A stretch of 64,000 nt of DNA, from assembly GCA_020632925.1 (NCBI GenBank), contig JACKER010000013.1:1-64000 (forward strand). Direction: 5' to 3'. Source of the stretch: Alphaproteobacteria bacterium. Its GTDB lineage: Bacteria > Myxococcota_A > UBA796 > GCA-2862545. Position numbers and translations under genes: made by a program. Under the pieces are notes generated by a model that was not told the DNA's origin, made no database searches, and was given only the letters and a program-made list of their open reading frames with translations. This document shows, piece after piece, positions 55,728 to 63,323 of this stretch (its first letter is position 1; each line of letters starts with the position of its first letter).

Positions 55728-56369
55728 GTGGGGGTGAACGTGGACATCGTCGTGCTGCTCTTCGACCGCATGACCGCCCTCGACGCCGTCGGGCCGGTGG
55801 ACGTGCTCAAGTGCCTGCCCGACGCGCGGCTGCTGTTCGTGGGGCCCGAGGTCGGCCCGCTGCGGACCTCGAGCGGCGGCCTGCTGATGCACGCCGAGCG
55901 CGCGCTCGAGGACGTGGACCAGGCCGACATCCTGGTGGTGCCCGGCGGTCACGGGACGCGGGCGTTGATGGAGGACGCGCGGGTGCTGGACTGGATCCGC
56001 GCGCTCGACCGGACGACCTCGTTCACGACCTCGGTGTGTACGGGGTCGCTGGTGCTGGGCGCTGCGGGCCTGCTCCAGGGGCGCCACGCCACGACGCACT
56101 GGTCCACGCGGACCGATCTGGCGGCGCTGGGAGCGAAGCCCGTGCCCCAGCGGGTCGTGTTCGACGGCAAGTACGTGACGGGCGCGGGCGTGTCCGCGGG
56201 CATCGACCTGGCGCTGGCGCTGTGCGGGCGGGTCGCGGGCGACCTGATCGCGCAGTCGATCCAGCTCCGCATCGAGTACGACCCGCAGCCGCCCTGGGAG
56301 GCGGGCTCGCTCGAGAAGGCGCCGGCCGACGTGGTGGACCTGGCGACCGCGAGCCTGCTCAGCGGGTGA
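55728..56369 (+). CDS. DJ-1/PfpI family protein (isonitrile hydratase-like)
   Basis: 213-aa class I glutamine-amidotransferase-like protein. Motifs are VVLLFDRMTALDAVGPVDVL (conserved acidic residue), DILVVPGGHGTRAL, the nucleophile elbow SVCTGSLVLGAAGLL with its Cys, and RHATTHWSTRTDL. The last two resemble isonitrile hydratase InhA and GATase1 regulators lacking the AraC domain. GTG start at 55728. Follows the SRPBCC gene, and its 3' end overlaps the convergent bactofilin gene by 11 bp. Confidence 0.85.
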   Translation: MGVNVDIVVLLFDRMTALDAVGPVDVLKCLPDARLLFVGPEVGPLRTSSGGLLMHAERALEDVDQADILVVPGGHGTRALMEDARVLDWIRALDRTTSFTTSVCTGSLVLGAAGLLQGRHATTHWSTRTDLAALGAKPVPQRVVFDGKYVTGAGVSAGIDLALALCGRVAGDLIAQSIQLRIEYDPQPPWEAGSLEKAPADVVDLATASLLSG

Positions 56370-56694
56370 CGACGACCCTGGCGTCCAGCGTGGCGCCGAG
56401 CCGCACGTCCAGCCACGGGGTGCGCACCTCGCCCTCCACCCGGCCGGACTCGAGCACGGTGACCCGCTCGCTCGCCTGGAGCGTGCCGACGACCGTCCCC
56501 CCCACGAGGGCCTGGGCGACCTCCACGGAGCCCTCCACGCGTCCCTGGGGGCCGATCTCGAGCAGGTCCGGGGAGCGCACCGACCCGACGAGCGTGCCGT
56601 CCACACGGACCCGCCCGTCGAACGTGACGTCCCCGTTCCACGTGGAACCCGACCCCACCCAGCCGTTGACGGGCGGGGTCTGCTCCTGGCTCAC
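56359..56694 (-). CDS. Bactofilin
   Basis: 111-aa polymer-forming cytoskeletal protein. The body is a right-handed beta-helix of repeating short strands (GDVTFDGRVRVDGTLVGSV, RVEGSVEVAQALVGGTV), flanked by a short disordered N-terminus with Trp residues. GTG 56694 overlaps the parB stop (GTGA), so it is coupled to parAB. In Myxococcus, bactofilins BacNOP position ParABS at the cell poles, so a segregation-scaffold role is a strong inference. A perfect parS core lies within the gene. Confidence 0.85.
   Translation of the reverse strand: MSQEQTPPVNGWVGSGSTWNGDVTFDGRVRVDGTLVGSVRSPDLLEIGPQGRVEGSVEVAQALVGGTVVGTLQASERVTVLESGRVEGEVRTPWLDVRLGATLDARVVVTR
56635..56648. other. parS site in bactofilin gene
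   Basis: Perfect palindrome GTTCCACGTGGAAC in the bactofilin coding sequence, near its 5' end. Identical to the core of the best site in rsmG. It flanks parB on its downstream side, while the main group of sites flanks parA upstream. Recognised by match to the known parS form; ParB binding not shown. Confidence 0.75.
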
Positions 56695-57611
56695 GACCGC
56701 GACCCTCGGAGCAGGCCGATGATGCGCTCGAGGTCCTCGGCGTCGGAGTAGTCGAGCACGATGCGCCCTCCGCCCTTGGTCTTGGGGCGGATCTCGACGC
56801 TGGTGTGCAGGGACTCCTCGATGAGCTTCACCGCGTACTGCAGGGTGCGCTCCTGGCGGACCTTGCCGGACTGCGTGGTGACCGCGGCGGTCGGCGCGCG
56901 GACGATGGAGGCGACGAGGCGCTCCGTCTGGCGCACGTTGAGGGTCTGCGCGAGCACGCGGGCGAGGACCCTGCGCAGCTCGGCGTGCCCCGCGTCGTCG
57001 TCGTCGGTCCCGGTGGCGAGCGGGAGCATGGCGCGGGCGTGCCCCGCCGAGATCCGGCCGTCGCGCAGCGCGCCGAGGACGAACTCGGGGAGCTTGAGCA
57101 GGCGCACGAGGTTGGCGATGGTGCTGCGGTCCTTGCCGACGGCCGCCGCCACCTGGTCCTGGGTGTAGCCGTACTCGTCCACCAGGCGCTGGAAGCCGCG
57201 CGCGGACTCGATCGGGTCGAGGTCGGCCCGCTGGAGGTTCTCGACCAGCGCGAGCTCGAGCTGGGTGGAGCGCTCCTCGGCCTCGCGCACGAGCACCGGG
57301 ACGTTGGTGAGCCCCGCCAAGGCGGCCGCGCGGAGGCGACGCTCGCCCGCGATGACGATGTAGCGCCCCTCTTCGCGCCGGACGACCAGCGGGGAGAGGA
57401 CGCCGTGGGCCTTGATGCTGGCCGTGAGGTCGTCGAGGAGCGCCTTGTCGAAGACCTCGCGGGGCTGCTCGGGGTTCGGCTTGATCTCGTCGATGGGGAC
57501 GACCCGCAGGGCCTCCCGCTCGGCGGGGAGCGCGTCCATCTCGAGCGCGCTGTCGGGGATCAGGGAGGCCAGGCCACGGCCGAGGCCACGGGCGACACGG
57601 TTGCTGCTCAT
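56691..57611 (-). CDS. parB: Chromosome-partitioning protein ParB
   Basis: 306-aa CTP-dependent DNA clamp that loads at parS and spreads. N-terminal CTPase domain with GERRLRAAAL (89-98) and VENLQR (123-128); central HTH for parS binding (YGYTQDQVAAAVGKDRSTIANLVR, in two parts from about 148-171); and C-terminal dimerisation domain ending in LRGSRS. ATG 57611 overlaps the parA stop (ATGA). It is followed by bactofilin. With parA and the adjacent parS arrays it forms the segregation locus. Confidence 0.96.
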   Translation of the reverse strand: MSSNRVARGLGRGLASLIPDSALEMDALPAEREALRVVPIDEIKPNPEQPREVFDKALLDDLTASIKAHGVLSPLVVRREEGRYIVIAGERRLRAAALAGLTNVPVLVREAEERSTQLELALVENLQRADLDPIESARGFQRLVDEYGYTQDQVAAAVGKDRSTIANLVRLLKLPEFVLGALRDGRISAGHARAMLPLATGTDDDDAGHAELRRVLARVLAQTLNVRQTERLVASIVRAPTAAVTTQSGKVRQERTLQYAVKLIEESLHTSVEIRPKTKGGGRIVLDYSDAEDLERIIGLLRGSRS

Positions 57612-58405
57612 ACGGCCTCCTTCCAGGAGCGGGCGGTGGGTCCGGAGCGCCGAGCGAGGAGCTCGTCGGCGAGGGAGAAGTACGCCTTGGCACCCATGGA
57701 GCGCGGGTCGTACTGGACGATGGGCTTGCCGTGCGACGGGGCCTCGCCGAGGCGCACGTTGCGCGGGATCACGGTCTGGAACACGCCGTCGCCGAACAGG
57801 GTCCGAGCCTGGCGCTCGACCTCGCGGCAGAGGTTGTTGCGGGCGTCGGTCATCGTCACCACGATGCCCTCGCGCTGCAGGTCGGGGTTGAGGCTCTTGC
57901 GGACCGCCGCGATGGTGCGGAGCAGCTCCCCGAGGCCCTCCATGGCGTAGTACTCGGCCTGGAGCGGCATCAGCACACCGTCGGAGGCGACGAGCGCGTT
58001 GATGGTCAGCAGGCCCAGGCTGGGCGGGCAGTCGACGAGGATGTGGTCGTAGTGCTCGCGGACGGTGCCGAGGACCTTGCGCAGGCGTCGCTCGCGCTGG
58101 TCCACGTCGACCAGATCGAGCTCGGCACCGACGAGGTCACGATTGGCGGGCAGCACGTGCAGTCCGTCGTGCTCGGTGGGGAGGAGGACGGACTCCACGT
58201 CACAGAGGTCGAGGAGCAGATCGTACGTCCCACGGCCGATCTCGGTGCGAGGATAACCGAGCCCGCTCGTGGCGTTTCCCTGGGGATCGAGGTCGACGAC
58301 CAGCACCCGCTGACCCCGCGCGGCCAAGGCGGCGGCGAGGTTGATGGTGGTGGTGGTCTTGCCGACGCCTCCCTTCTGGTTGGAGATCGCGACGACCCTT
58401 GCCAT
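57608..58405 (-). CDS. parA: Chromosome-partitioning ATPase ParA
   Basis: 265-aa Walker-type ATPase that binds non-specific DNA and moves ParB-parS complexes. Deviant Walker A NQKGGVGKTTTT (9-20), switch DLDPQGNATSG, and Walker B ILVDCPPSLG are all present. Two starts are close: ATG 58405 (MARVV) and ATG 58411 (MTMARVV). It is divergent from rsmG over about 150 bp that include a perfect palindrome CCACCGGTGG (58467-58476), a possible autoregulatory operator. The long frame upstream of the start runs through the repeats and is not coding. Confidence 0.96.
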   Translation of the reverse strand: MARVVAISNQKGGVGKTTTTINLAAALAARGQRVLVVDLDPQGNATSGLGYPRTEIGRGTYDLLLDLCDVESVLLPTEHDGLHVLPANRDLVGAELDLVDVDQRERRLRKVLGTVREHYDHILVDCPPSLGLLTINALVASDGVLMPLQAEYYAMEGLGELLRTIAAVRKSLNPDLQREGIVVTMTDARNNLCREVERQARTLFGDGVFQTVIPRNVRLGEAPSHGKPIVQYDPRSMGAKAYFSLADELLARRSGPTARSWKEAV

Positions 58406-58558
58406 GGTCATTCCGGGGTTGGATGGGTAGGAAGGTCGCTTTGGCCGAAACCGCAGCGGAGGGTGCCCACCGGTGGACGGTGGACGGAAGGGATGGGACG
58501 CATAGTGTAGCGGGGTGACGCGCCGTCGCCAAGCGGTGGGGTGCGCGGAGGGGGTCGG

Positions 58559-59098
58559 GTGGAGCTGCTGGACACGCACCGGAGGCTGCTCGAGCGGTGG
58601 CGGGACGCGATGAACCTCGTCGGCCCCGGACCGCTGGAGGAGCACTACGAGGATTGCGCGTCGGCGCTCCGCGGCCCTCCGCCCACGGGTCGGTGGGCGG
58701 ACCTCGGGTCGGGCGCGGGGTTCCCCGGCATCCCGCTCGCGGCCACCTTCCCCGAGCTGACGGTGCGTCTGGTGGACAGCCGGAAGAAGCGGTGCGCGTT
58801 CCTCAGGCAGGTGTTGTCCGAAGCCGGGATGCCCGCCACGCGGGTGGACGTGATCTGCGCACGGGTCGAGGACCTGGAGTCGGGGGTGTGGGACGGGATC
58901 ACCGCCCGTGCGTTCGCCCCACCCACTGAGGTGCTCGGGCACGCGGCCCGCCTGCTGGTCCCGGGCGGCACCGCCCTCCTGATGCTGCAGCAGGATCAGG
59001 CGCTCCCGGAGGTGGACGGGTTCGAGGTGTTCCACGTGGAACACTACACAGTGCACGGTCGGGCCCGTCGTTCGGTGCGCCTCCGTCGCCAGGCCTGA
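58559..59098 (+). CDS. rsmG: 16S rRNA (guanine-527-N7)-methyltransferase RsmG
   Basis: About 179-aa SAM-dependent rRNA methyltransferase. Motifs: HRRLLERWRDAMNLVGPG, WADLGSGAGFPGIPLAATFP (SAM site), LVDSRKKRCAFLRQV and ITARAFAPPTEVL. GTG 58559 is preferred for its GGAGGGGG site; GTG 58541 is an alternative. rsmG normally lies codirectionally between mnmG and parA; here it points the opposite way to both. Its 3' end contains the best parS of the window, which encodes VFHVEH. Confidence 0.92.
   Translation: MELLDTHRRLLERWRDAMNLVGPGPLEEHYEDCASALRGPPPTGRWADLGSGAGFPGIPLAATFPELTVRLVDSRKKRCAFLRQVLSEAGMPATRVDVICARVEDLESGVWDGITARAFAPPTEVLGHAARLLVPGGTALLMLQQDQALPEVDGFEVFHVEHYTVHGRARRSVRLRRQA
59028..59043. 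other. parS site in rsmG (perfect 16-mer)
   Basis: TGTTCCACGTGGAACA, a perfect 16-bp palindrome identical to the parS form I recall for Myxococcus. It is within the rsmG coding sequence 56 bp before the stop, just left of the repeat arrays. Very likely a true ParB loading site. Confidence 0.85.
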
Positions 59099-59150
59099 CC
59101 ACCCGCAGCTCACCGCCGAGGGAGCCCAGGAGCCTCGGGACGCGTACATG

Positions 59151-59828
59151 GCGCCTGTTGGGAGTGAACCGCCGAGACGCCGAGGGGGAGCCCGTGGACC
59201 TCGGGGCCCGGCCATGGCGCCTGCTGGGAGTGAACCGCCGAGACGCCGAGGGGGAGCCCGTGGACCTCGGGGCCCGGCCATGGCGCCTGCTGGGAGTGAA
59301 CCGCCGAGACGCCGAGGGGGAGCCCGTGGACCTCGGGGCCCGGCCATGGCGCCTGCTGGGAGTGAACCGCCGAGACGCCGAGGGGGAGCCCGTGGACCTC
59401 GGGGGCCAGGCCATGGCGCCAGCTGGGAGTGAACCACCGAGACGCCGAGGGGGAGCCCGTGGACCTCGGGGCCCCGGCCATGGCGCCAGCTGGGAGTGAA
59501 CCACCGAGACGCCGAGGGGGAGCCCGTGGACCTCTGGGAGTGAACCCCGAGGCCATGGCGCCAGCTGGGGAGTGCGCCAGCTGGGGAGTGAACCACCGAG
59601 GGGGAGCCCGTGGACTTCGGGGTTCCTCCTCTGCGCCAGCCGCGTGCGGATTGCCGAGACGACGGGGGGGGGGAGACTGTGGACCTCGGGGCCCGGCGTT
59701 GGCGCCAGCTGGGAGTGAACCACCGAGACGCCGAGGGGGAGCCCGTGGACCTCGGGGCCCGGCTATGGCGCCAGCTGGGAGTGAACCACCGAGATGCCGA
59801 GGGGGAGCCTGTAGACCTCGGGACTCCT
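59151..59828 (+). repeat. Left tandem array, 66-bp period, no parS
   Basis: About ten tandem units beginning GGGAGTGAACC at 59160, 59226, 59292, 59358, 59425, 59492, 59536 and 59585 (last two shortened), then a diverged unit near 59650, then 59711 and 59777. Period is 66-67 bp. Each unit is a core of about 42 bp (GAGACGCCGAGGGGGAG is its centre) plus a linker containing GGCCATGGCGCC. The period is a multiple of three and stop-free, producing spurious repeat-peptide frames. A diverged unit holds a run of ten G (59664-59673). The same core recurs inverted in the right array. Confidence 0.9.
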
Positions 59829-59839
59829 GAGTCTGCGAC

Positions 59840-59853
59840 GTTCCACGTGAAAC
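59840..59853. other. parS site between the two arrays
   Basis: GTTCCACGTGAAAC, a hybrid of the GTTCC and GTTTC parS half-sites and still fully within the GTTNCACGTGNAAC consensus. It sits in the junction between the left and right arrays, where the repeat core changes orientation. Sequence from 59854 to about 59960 is unique, with no gene seen. Confidence 0.75.
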
Positions 59854-60639
59854 GGTGGAAGGCGCGTGCCCCGCTGCGCGCCGTCCCCCTTCGCAGTATG
59901 TGCGGTCCATTCGCGCCGCCGATGCAGCGGGATGGCGAGGGACGCGCGCCTCTCCGCGCCGTCTCCCCCTGCGTCTTTGCAGTTCAGCCCAGCCGCCGTT
60001 CCGTGGAATGATGAGGACACGTGCCTCGTGGCCCACGGTCTCCCCCTCGGCGTCTCTGCGGTTCACTCCCAGCCGCCGTTCTCCGTGGAACGATGAGCGA
60101 CACCTGCCCCGGGGTCCACAGGCTCCCCCTCGGCGTCTCTGCGGTTCAGCCCAGCCGCCGTTCCATGTGGAACGATGAGGGACACGTGCCTCGTGGCCCA
60201 CGGTCTCCCCTCGGCGTCCCTGCGGTTCACTCCCAGCCGCCGTTCTCCGTGGAACGATGAGGACACCTGCCCCGGGGTCCACGGTCTCCCCCTCGGCGCC
60301 CCTGCGGTTCACTCCCAGCCGCCGTTCTCCGTGGAACGATGTGGACACGATGGGGACACCTGCCCTCGGCGTCTCTGCGGTTCACCTCCAGCCGGGTCCA
60401 TGTGGAACGATGAGGACACCTGCCTCGGGGCACAGGCTCCCCCTCGGCGTCTCTGCGGTTCACCTCCAGCCGCCGTTCTCCGTGGAACGATGAGGGACAC
60501 GTGCCTCGTGGCCCACGGTCTCCCCCTCGGCGTCTCTGCGGTTCACTCCCAGCCGCCGTTCCATGTGGAACGATGAGGGACACGTGCCCGGGGTCCACGG
60601 TCTCCCCCTCGGCGTCCCTGCGGTTCACTCCCAGCCGCC

Positions 60640-60653
60640 GTTCCACGTGGAAC
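60640..60653. other. parS site inside right array
   Basis: Perfect GTTCCACGTGGAAC, one of only two intact parS cores among the eleven array palindromes. Flanking bases are CC and GA, so the outer T/A of the 16-mer is not kept. Likely functional. Confidence 0.75.
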
Positions 60654-60804
60654 GATGAAGGACACGTGCCCGGGGTCCACGGTCTCCCCCTCGGCGTCCC
60701 TGCGGTTCACTCCCAGCCGCCGTTCCATGTGGAACGATGAGGGACACGTGCCTCGTGGCCCACGGTCTCCCCCTCGGCGTCCCTGCGGTTCACTTCCAGC
60801 CGCC

Positions 60805-60818
60805 GTTCCACGTGGAAC
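60805..60818. other. parS site inside right array
   Basis: Second perfect GTTCCACGTGGAAC of the array, 165 bp (two units) from the other. It is the intact site nearest to the GxxExxY gene. Confidence 0.75.
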
Positions 60819-60955
60819 GATGAGGCACACGTGCCCCGGGGCTCACAGGCCCCCCCTCGGCGTCTCTGCGGTTCACCTCCAGCCGCCGCCAGGCTGGAGC
60901 CCGAGGTCCATGGTCTGCCCCTCGGCGTCTCTGTGGTTCCTTCCGGAGCGCCGGC

Positions 60956-61393
60956 TCACGTGGAAAGGTGACGAGCCCGATCGAGGATTCCGGTGCTATC
61001 GACCTCCAAACCCTCGTCGGTCAAGGACAACCGACGGAGACCGGACCGGAGCATGGGCACGTTGAAGTTGATGAGCAGCGCGGTGCGGTACCCGGTGATC
61101 TTGAGCTGGCTCAACACCTGTGCCGTGTGCACATTCTCCAACGATCTCACCGCTTTCAACTCCACGATCACCCTCTCCTCCACCAGGAGGTCGAGTCGAC
61201 ACCCCGCGTCGACCCGAATGCCCTTGTAGACCACCGGCACGTCCACCTGGCGTCGATAGGGGATGCCGCGGAGGCCGAGCTCCTGCGCGAGGCACGCCTC
61301 GTACACCCCCTCCAGCAGACCCGGCCCGAGGTATCGGTGCACCTCCAGCGCGGCCCCAATCACGCTCCCCGTGACACTGTCGGGCTCGTCCAT
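60956..61393 (-). CDS. GxxExxY protein (PD-(D/E)xK nuclease-like)
   Basis: 145-aa protein of the GxxExxY family. The name motif is GLLEGVY (Gly25, Glu28, Tyr31). A PD-(D/E)xK-like core follows: CRLDLLVEERVIVELK with Asp68, Glu78 and Lys80. ATG 61393 has GGAGG 5 nt upstream. It lies 75 bp downstream of mnmG on the same strand and ends within the last decayed parS-like site of the right array. From memory, this family is often found next to short repeats of the AACCGCAGAGACGC type, the same core seen here. Function unknown; a repeat-mobilising or DNA-cleaving role is inference. Confidence 0.85.
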   Translation of the reverse strand: MDEPDSVTGSVIGAALEVHRYLGPGLLEGVYEACLAQELGLRGIPYRRQVDVPVVYKGIRVDAGCRLDLLVEERVIVELKAVRSLENVHTAQVLSQLKITGYRTALLINFNVPMLRSGLRRLSLTDEGLEVDSTGILDRARHLST

Positions 61394-61468
61394 ATCGACC
61401 TCCGGACGCCTCGTAGCTCACGGGCTGCCCGGAAAGACGTCCTGCGGCCCCAGACTTCCGCGGACTGC

Positions 61469-63319
61469 TCAGATCCGCGCGCGGCGCGCCAGCTCGGCGG
61501 CCAGCACACCCACCGCCGCCGCGGTCACGCCAGGTACCCGCGCGGCCTGCCCGAGCGTCGCCGGGCGACGAGCGCGCAGCCGCTCGCGCACCTCGGTGGA
61601 CAGTCCCGCGAGCCCGTCGAAGTCCAGGTCCGGTGGCAGCGCCACGCCCTCCATCCGGCGCGCCTCGTCCGCTCGCCGCTCGGCGCGGCGCACGTACCCC
61701 TCGTACTTGAGGTCGATCTCGACCTGCTCCGCAGCCTCCGCACTCAGCTCGGGCAGCGCCACCAGACCCCGTAGGCCCGCCCAGGTCGCGTCCGGCCGCC
61801 GCAGCAGGTCCGCGCCGGTCACCATGCGGCTCACCGGGCCCACCCCGGCCGCCTCCAGCGCTTCGTCCGACACCTCACCGGGCAGCAGGCGCACGGCGTC
61901 GAGCGCGCTCCGACCTCGCTCCATGGCCTCGAGCTTCGCCTCGAAGCGCGCCCAGGTCGCGTCGTCGATCACGCCCAGGGCTCGCGCCCGCGGCATCAGC
62001 CGCCGGTCCGCGTTGTCCTCTCGCAGCAGCAGGCGGTGCTCAGCGCGGGACGTGAACATCCGGTACGGCTCGCCGTCGACCCCGCGAGACACCAGGTCGT
62101 CCACCAGCACCCCGACGTAGGCGTCGGAGCGTTCCACGTGGAACGTCTCGCCCAGCGCCGCCGAGAACCCCGCCACGAGGCCCTGCGCGGCGGCCTCCTC
62201 GTAGCCGGAGGTCCCGTTCACCTGGCCCGCGAGGAACAGTCCGGGCAGCCCTCGCACCCCGAGCCCGTGGTCCAGGGCGGTGGGGTCGATCGCGTCGTAC
62301 TCGACCGCGTACCCGTGCTGGAGGATCGTCGCTCGCTCGAGGCCCACGATCCCGCGCACCATCCGCTCCTGGACGGCGGGCGGCAGCGACGTGCTCAGGC
62401 CAGCGACGTAGACCCGATCGGTCGACAGGCCCTCGGGCTCGAGGAACAGCAGGTGCCGATCACGGTCCGCGAAGCGGGTCACCTTGTCCTCGATCGACGG
62501 GCAATACCGCGGTCCGCGGCCCACGATCGCGCCTGTGAACAACGGAGAGAGGTGCAGCGAAGCACGGATCTCGTCGTGCACGGCCGGGTTCGTCCACGTC
62601 GCGTGGCACGTGATCTGGGGCAGTCGCGGACCCGGCGGACCGAACGAGAACCGCCCGTCGGGGACCGTGTCCTCCTGCGCGGGGACGCGCGACCAGTCGA
62701 TCGTGCGCCCATCCACTCGCGGCACCGTCCCTGTCTTCAGCCGCATCCGCCGCAGCCCCAGGTCCCTCAGGGCGTCCGACAGCCGGTGCGCGGCGCGGTC
62801 CCCGACGCGTCCGCCGTCCTCGCGCTCCTCCCCGCGGTGGAGCACGCCCCCGAGGAACGTACCCGTCGTCAGCACGACCGCCTCGGCCTCCAGCGCGGTC
62901 CCGTCGGCCAGGACGACCCCCGACACCCGCCCGGAGCGCGTGCGGATCTCGGTGACCTCGCCCTCGATCAGCGTGAGCCCGGGGAGTGCCTCCAGCGTCG
63001 CGCGCATCCGCTCGGGGTACAGGTCGATGTCCACCTGGGCCCGGCTGGACTGCACCGCGAGCCCCTTGCGCGTGTTCAGCCGGCGGAACTGGATGCAGGT
63101 CGCGTCGGCCACCCGGGCCATCCCGCCGCCCAGCGCGTCGATCTCGCGCACCAGGTGGCCCTTCGCGAGCCCGCCGACCGCCGGGTTGCAGGACAGCCGC
63201 CCGACGTGCTCGCGCCGGAAGGTCACGCACGCGACCCGCCTGCCCAGCCGCGCGGCGATGGCCGCCGCCTCGGCGCCCGCGTGGCCGGCACCGACCACGA
63301 CGACGTCGAAGCGGTCCAC
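61469..63319 (-). CDS. mnmG: tRNA uridine-5-carboxymethylaminomethyl(34) synthesis enzyme MnmG
   Basis: 616-aa FAD-dependent partner of MnmE. N-terminal FAD site VVVVGAGHAGAEAAAIAARLG; LSCNPAVGGLAKGHLVREID; GLAVQSSRAQVD; GTFLGGVLHRGE; and the GYEEAAAQGLVAG signature are all present. Start ATG 63319. The usual downstream partner rsmG is separated by the GxxExxY gene and the arrays and is inverted. A perfect parS core lies inside the gene at 62131. Confidence 0.96.
   Translation of the reverse strand: MDRFDVVVVGAGHAGAEAAAIAARLGRRVACVTFRREHVGRLSCNPAVGGLAKGHLVREIDALGGGMARVADATCIQFRRLNTRKGLAVQSSRAQVDIDLYPERMRATLEALPGLTLIEGEVTEIRTRSGRVSGVVLADGTALEAEAVVLTTGTFLGGVLHRGEEREDGGRVGDRAAHRLSDALRDLGLRRMRLKTGTVPRVDGRTIDWSRVPAQEDTVPDGRFSFGPPGPRLPQITCHATWTNPAVHDEIRASLHLSPLFTGAIVGRGPRYCPSIEDKVTRFADRDRHLLFLEPEGLSTDRVYVAGLSTSLPPAVQERMVRGIVGLERATILQHGYAVEYDAIDPTALDHGLGVRGLPGLFLAGQVNGTSGYEEAAAQGLVAGFSAALGETFHVERSDAYVGVLVDDLVSRGVDGEPYRMFTSRAEHRLLLREDNADRRLMPRARALGVIDDATWARFEAKLEAMERGRSALDAVRLLPGEVSDEALEAAGVGPVSRMVTGADLLRRPDATWAGLRGLVALPELSAEAAEQVEIDLKYEGYVRRAERRADEARRMEGVALPPDLDFDGLAGLSTEVRERLRARRPATLGQAARVPGVTAAAVGVLAAELARRARI
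62131..62144. other. parS site in mnmG
   Basis: Perfect GTTCCACGTGGAAC within mnmG (encoding TFHVER), 1.3 kb right of the array. The same peptide-compatible palindrome recurs in rsmG and bactofilin, so coding sequences tolerate it. Likely a ParB site. Confidence 0.75.
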
Positions 63320-63323
63320 GGGG

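Larger units (their letters stand above)
59960..60955 (-). repeat. Right tandem array, about 82-bp period, with parS-like palindrome in each unit
   Basis: About 13 cores in the inverse orientation to the left array (CTCCCCCTCGGCGTC, then TGCGGTTCACTCCCAGC), most followed by a palindrome. Palindromes start at 59998 (2-bp deletion), 60078, 60160, 60242, 60324, 60395, 60475, 60558, 60640, 60722 and 60805, so spacing is 80-83 bp with one 71. Forms: GTTCCACGTGGAAC (60640, 60805); GTTCCATGTGGAAC (60160, 60558, 60722); GTTCTCCGTGGAAC (60078, 60242, 60324, 60475); GGTCCATGTGGAAC (60395). Two further cores (about 60855 and 60920) lack a good palindrome, and a decayed one overlaps the nuclease gene's stop. 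Confidence 0.9.

Noticed and set aside
57608..59596. Long ParA with an N-terminal extension through the repeats
   Set aside because: ParA homology begins at the MARVV start. The upstream part is translated repeat and rsmG antisense.
59664..59673. G10 tract as a phase-variation switch
   Set aside because: It lies in a diverged non-coding repeat unit with no gene to switch.
59148..59830. Open frames encoding 22-residue tandem peptide repeats
   Set aside because: They arise because the 66-bp repeat is a multiple of three and stop-free. Frames are open on both strands, lack ribosome-binding sites and break wherever a unit is irregular.
59151..60955. CRISPR array
   Set aside because: The repeating unit includes the linkers, which are not unique spacers. 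Cores exceed 40 bp, orientation flips in the middle and no cas gene is near.
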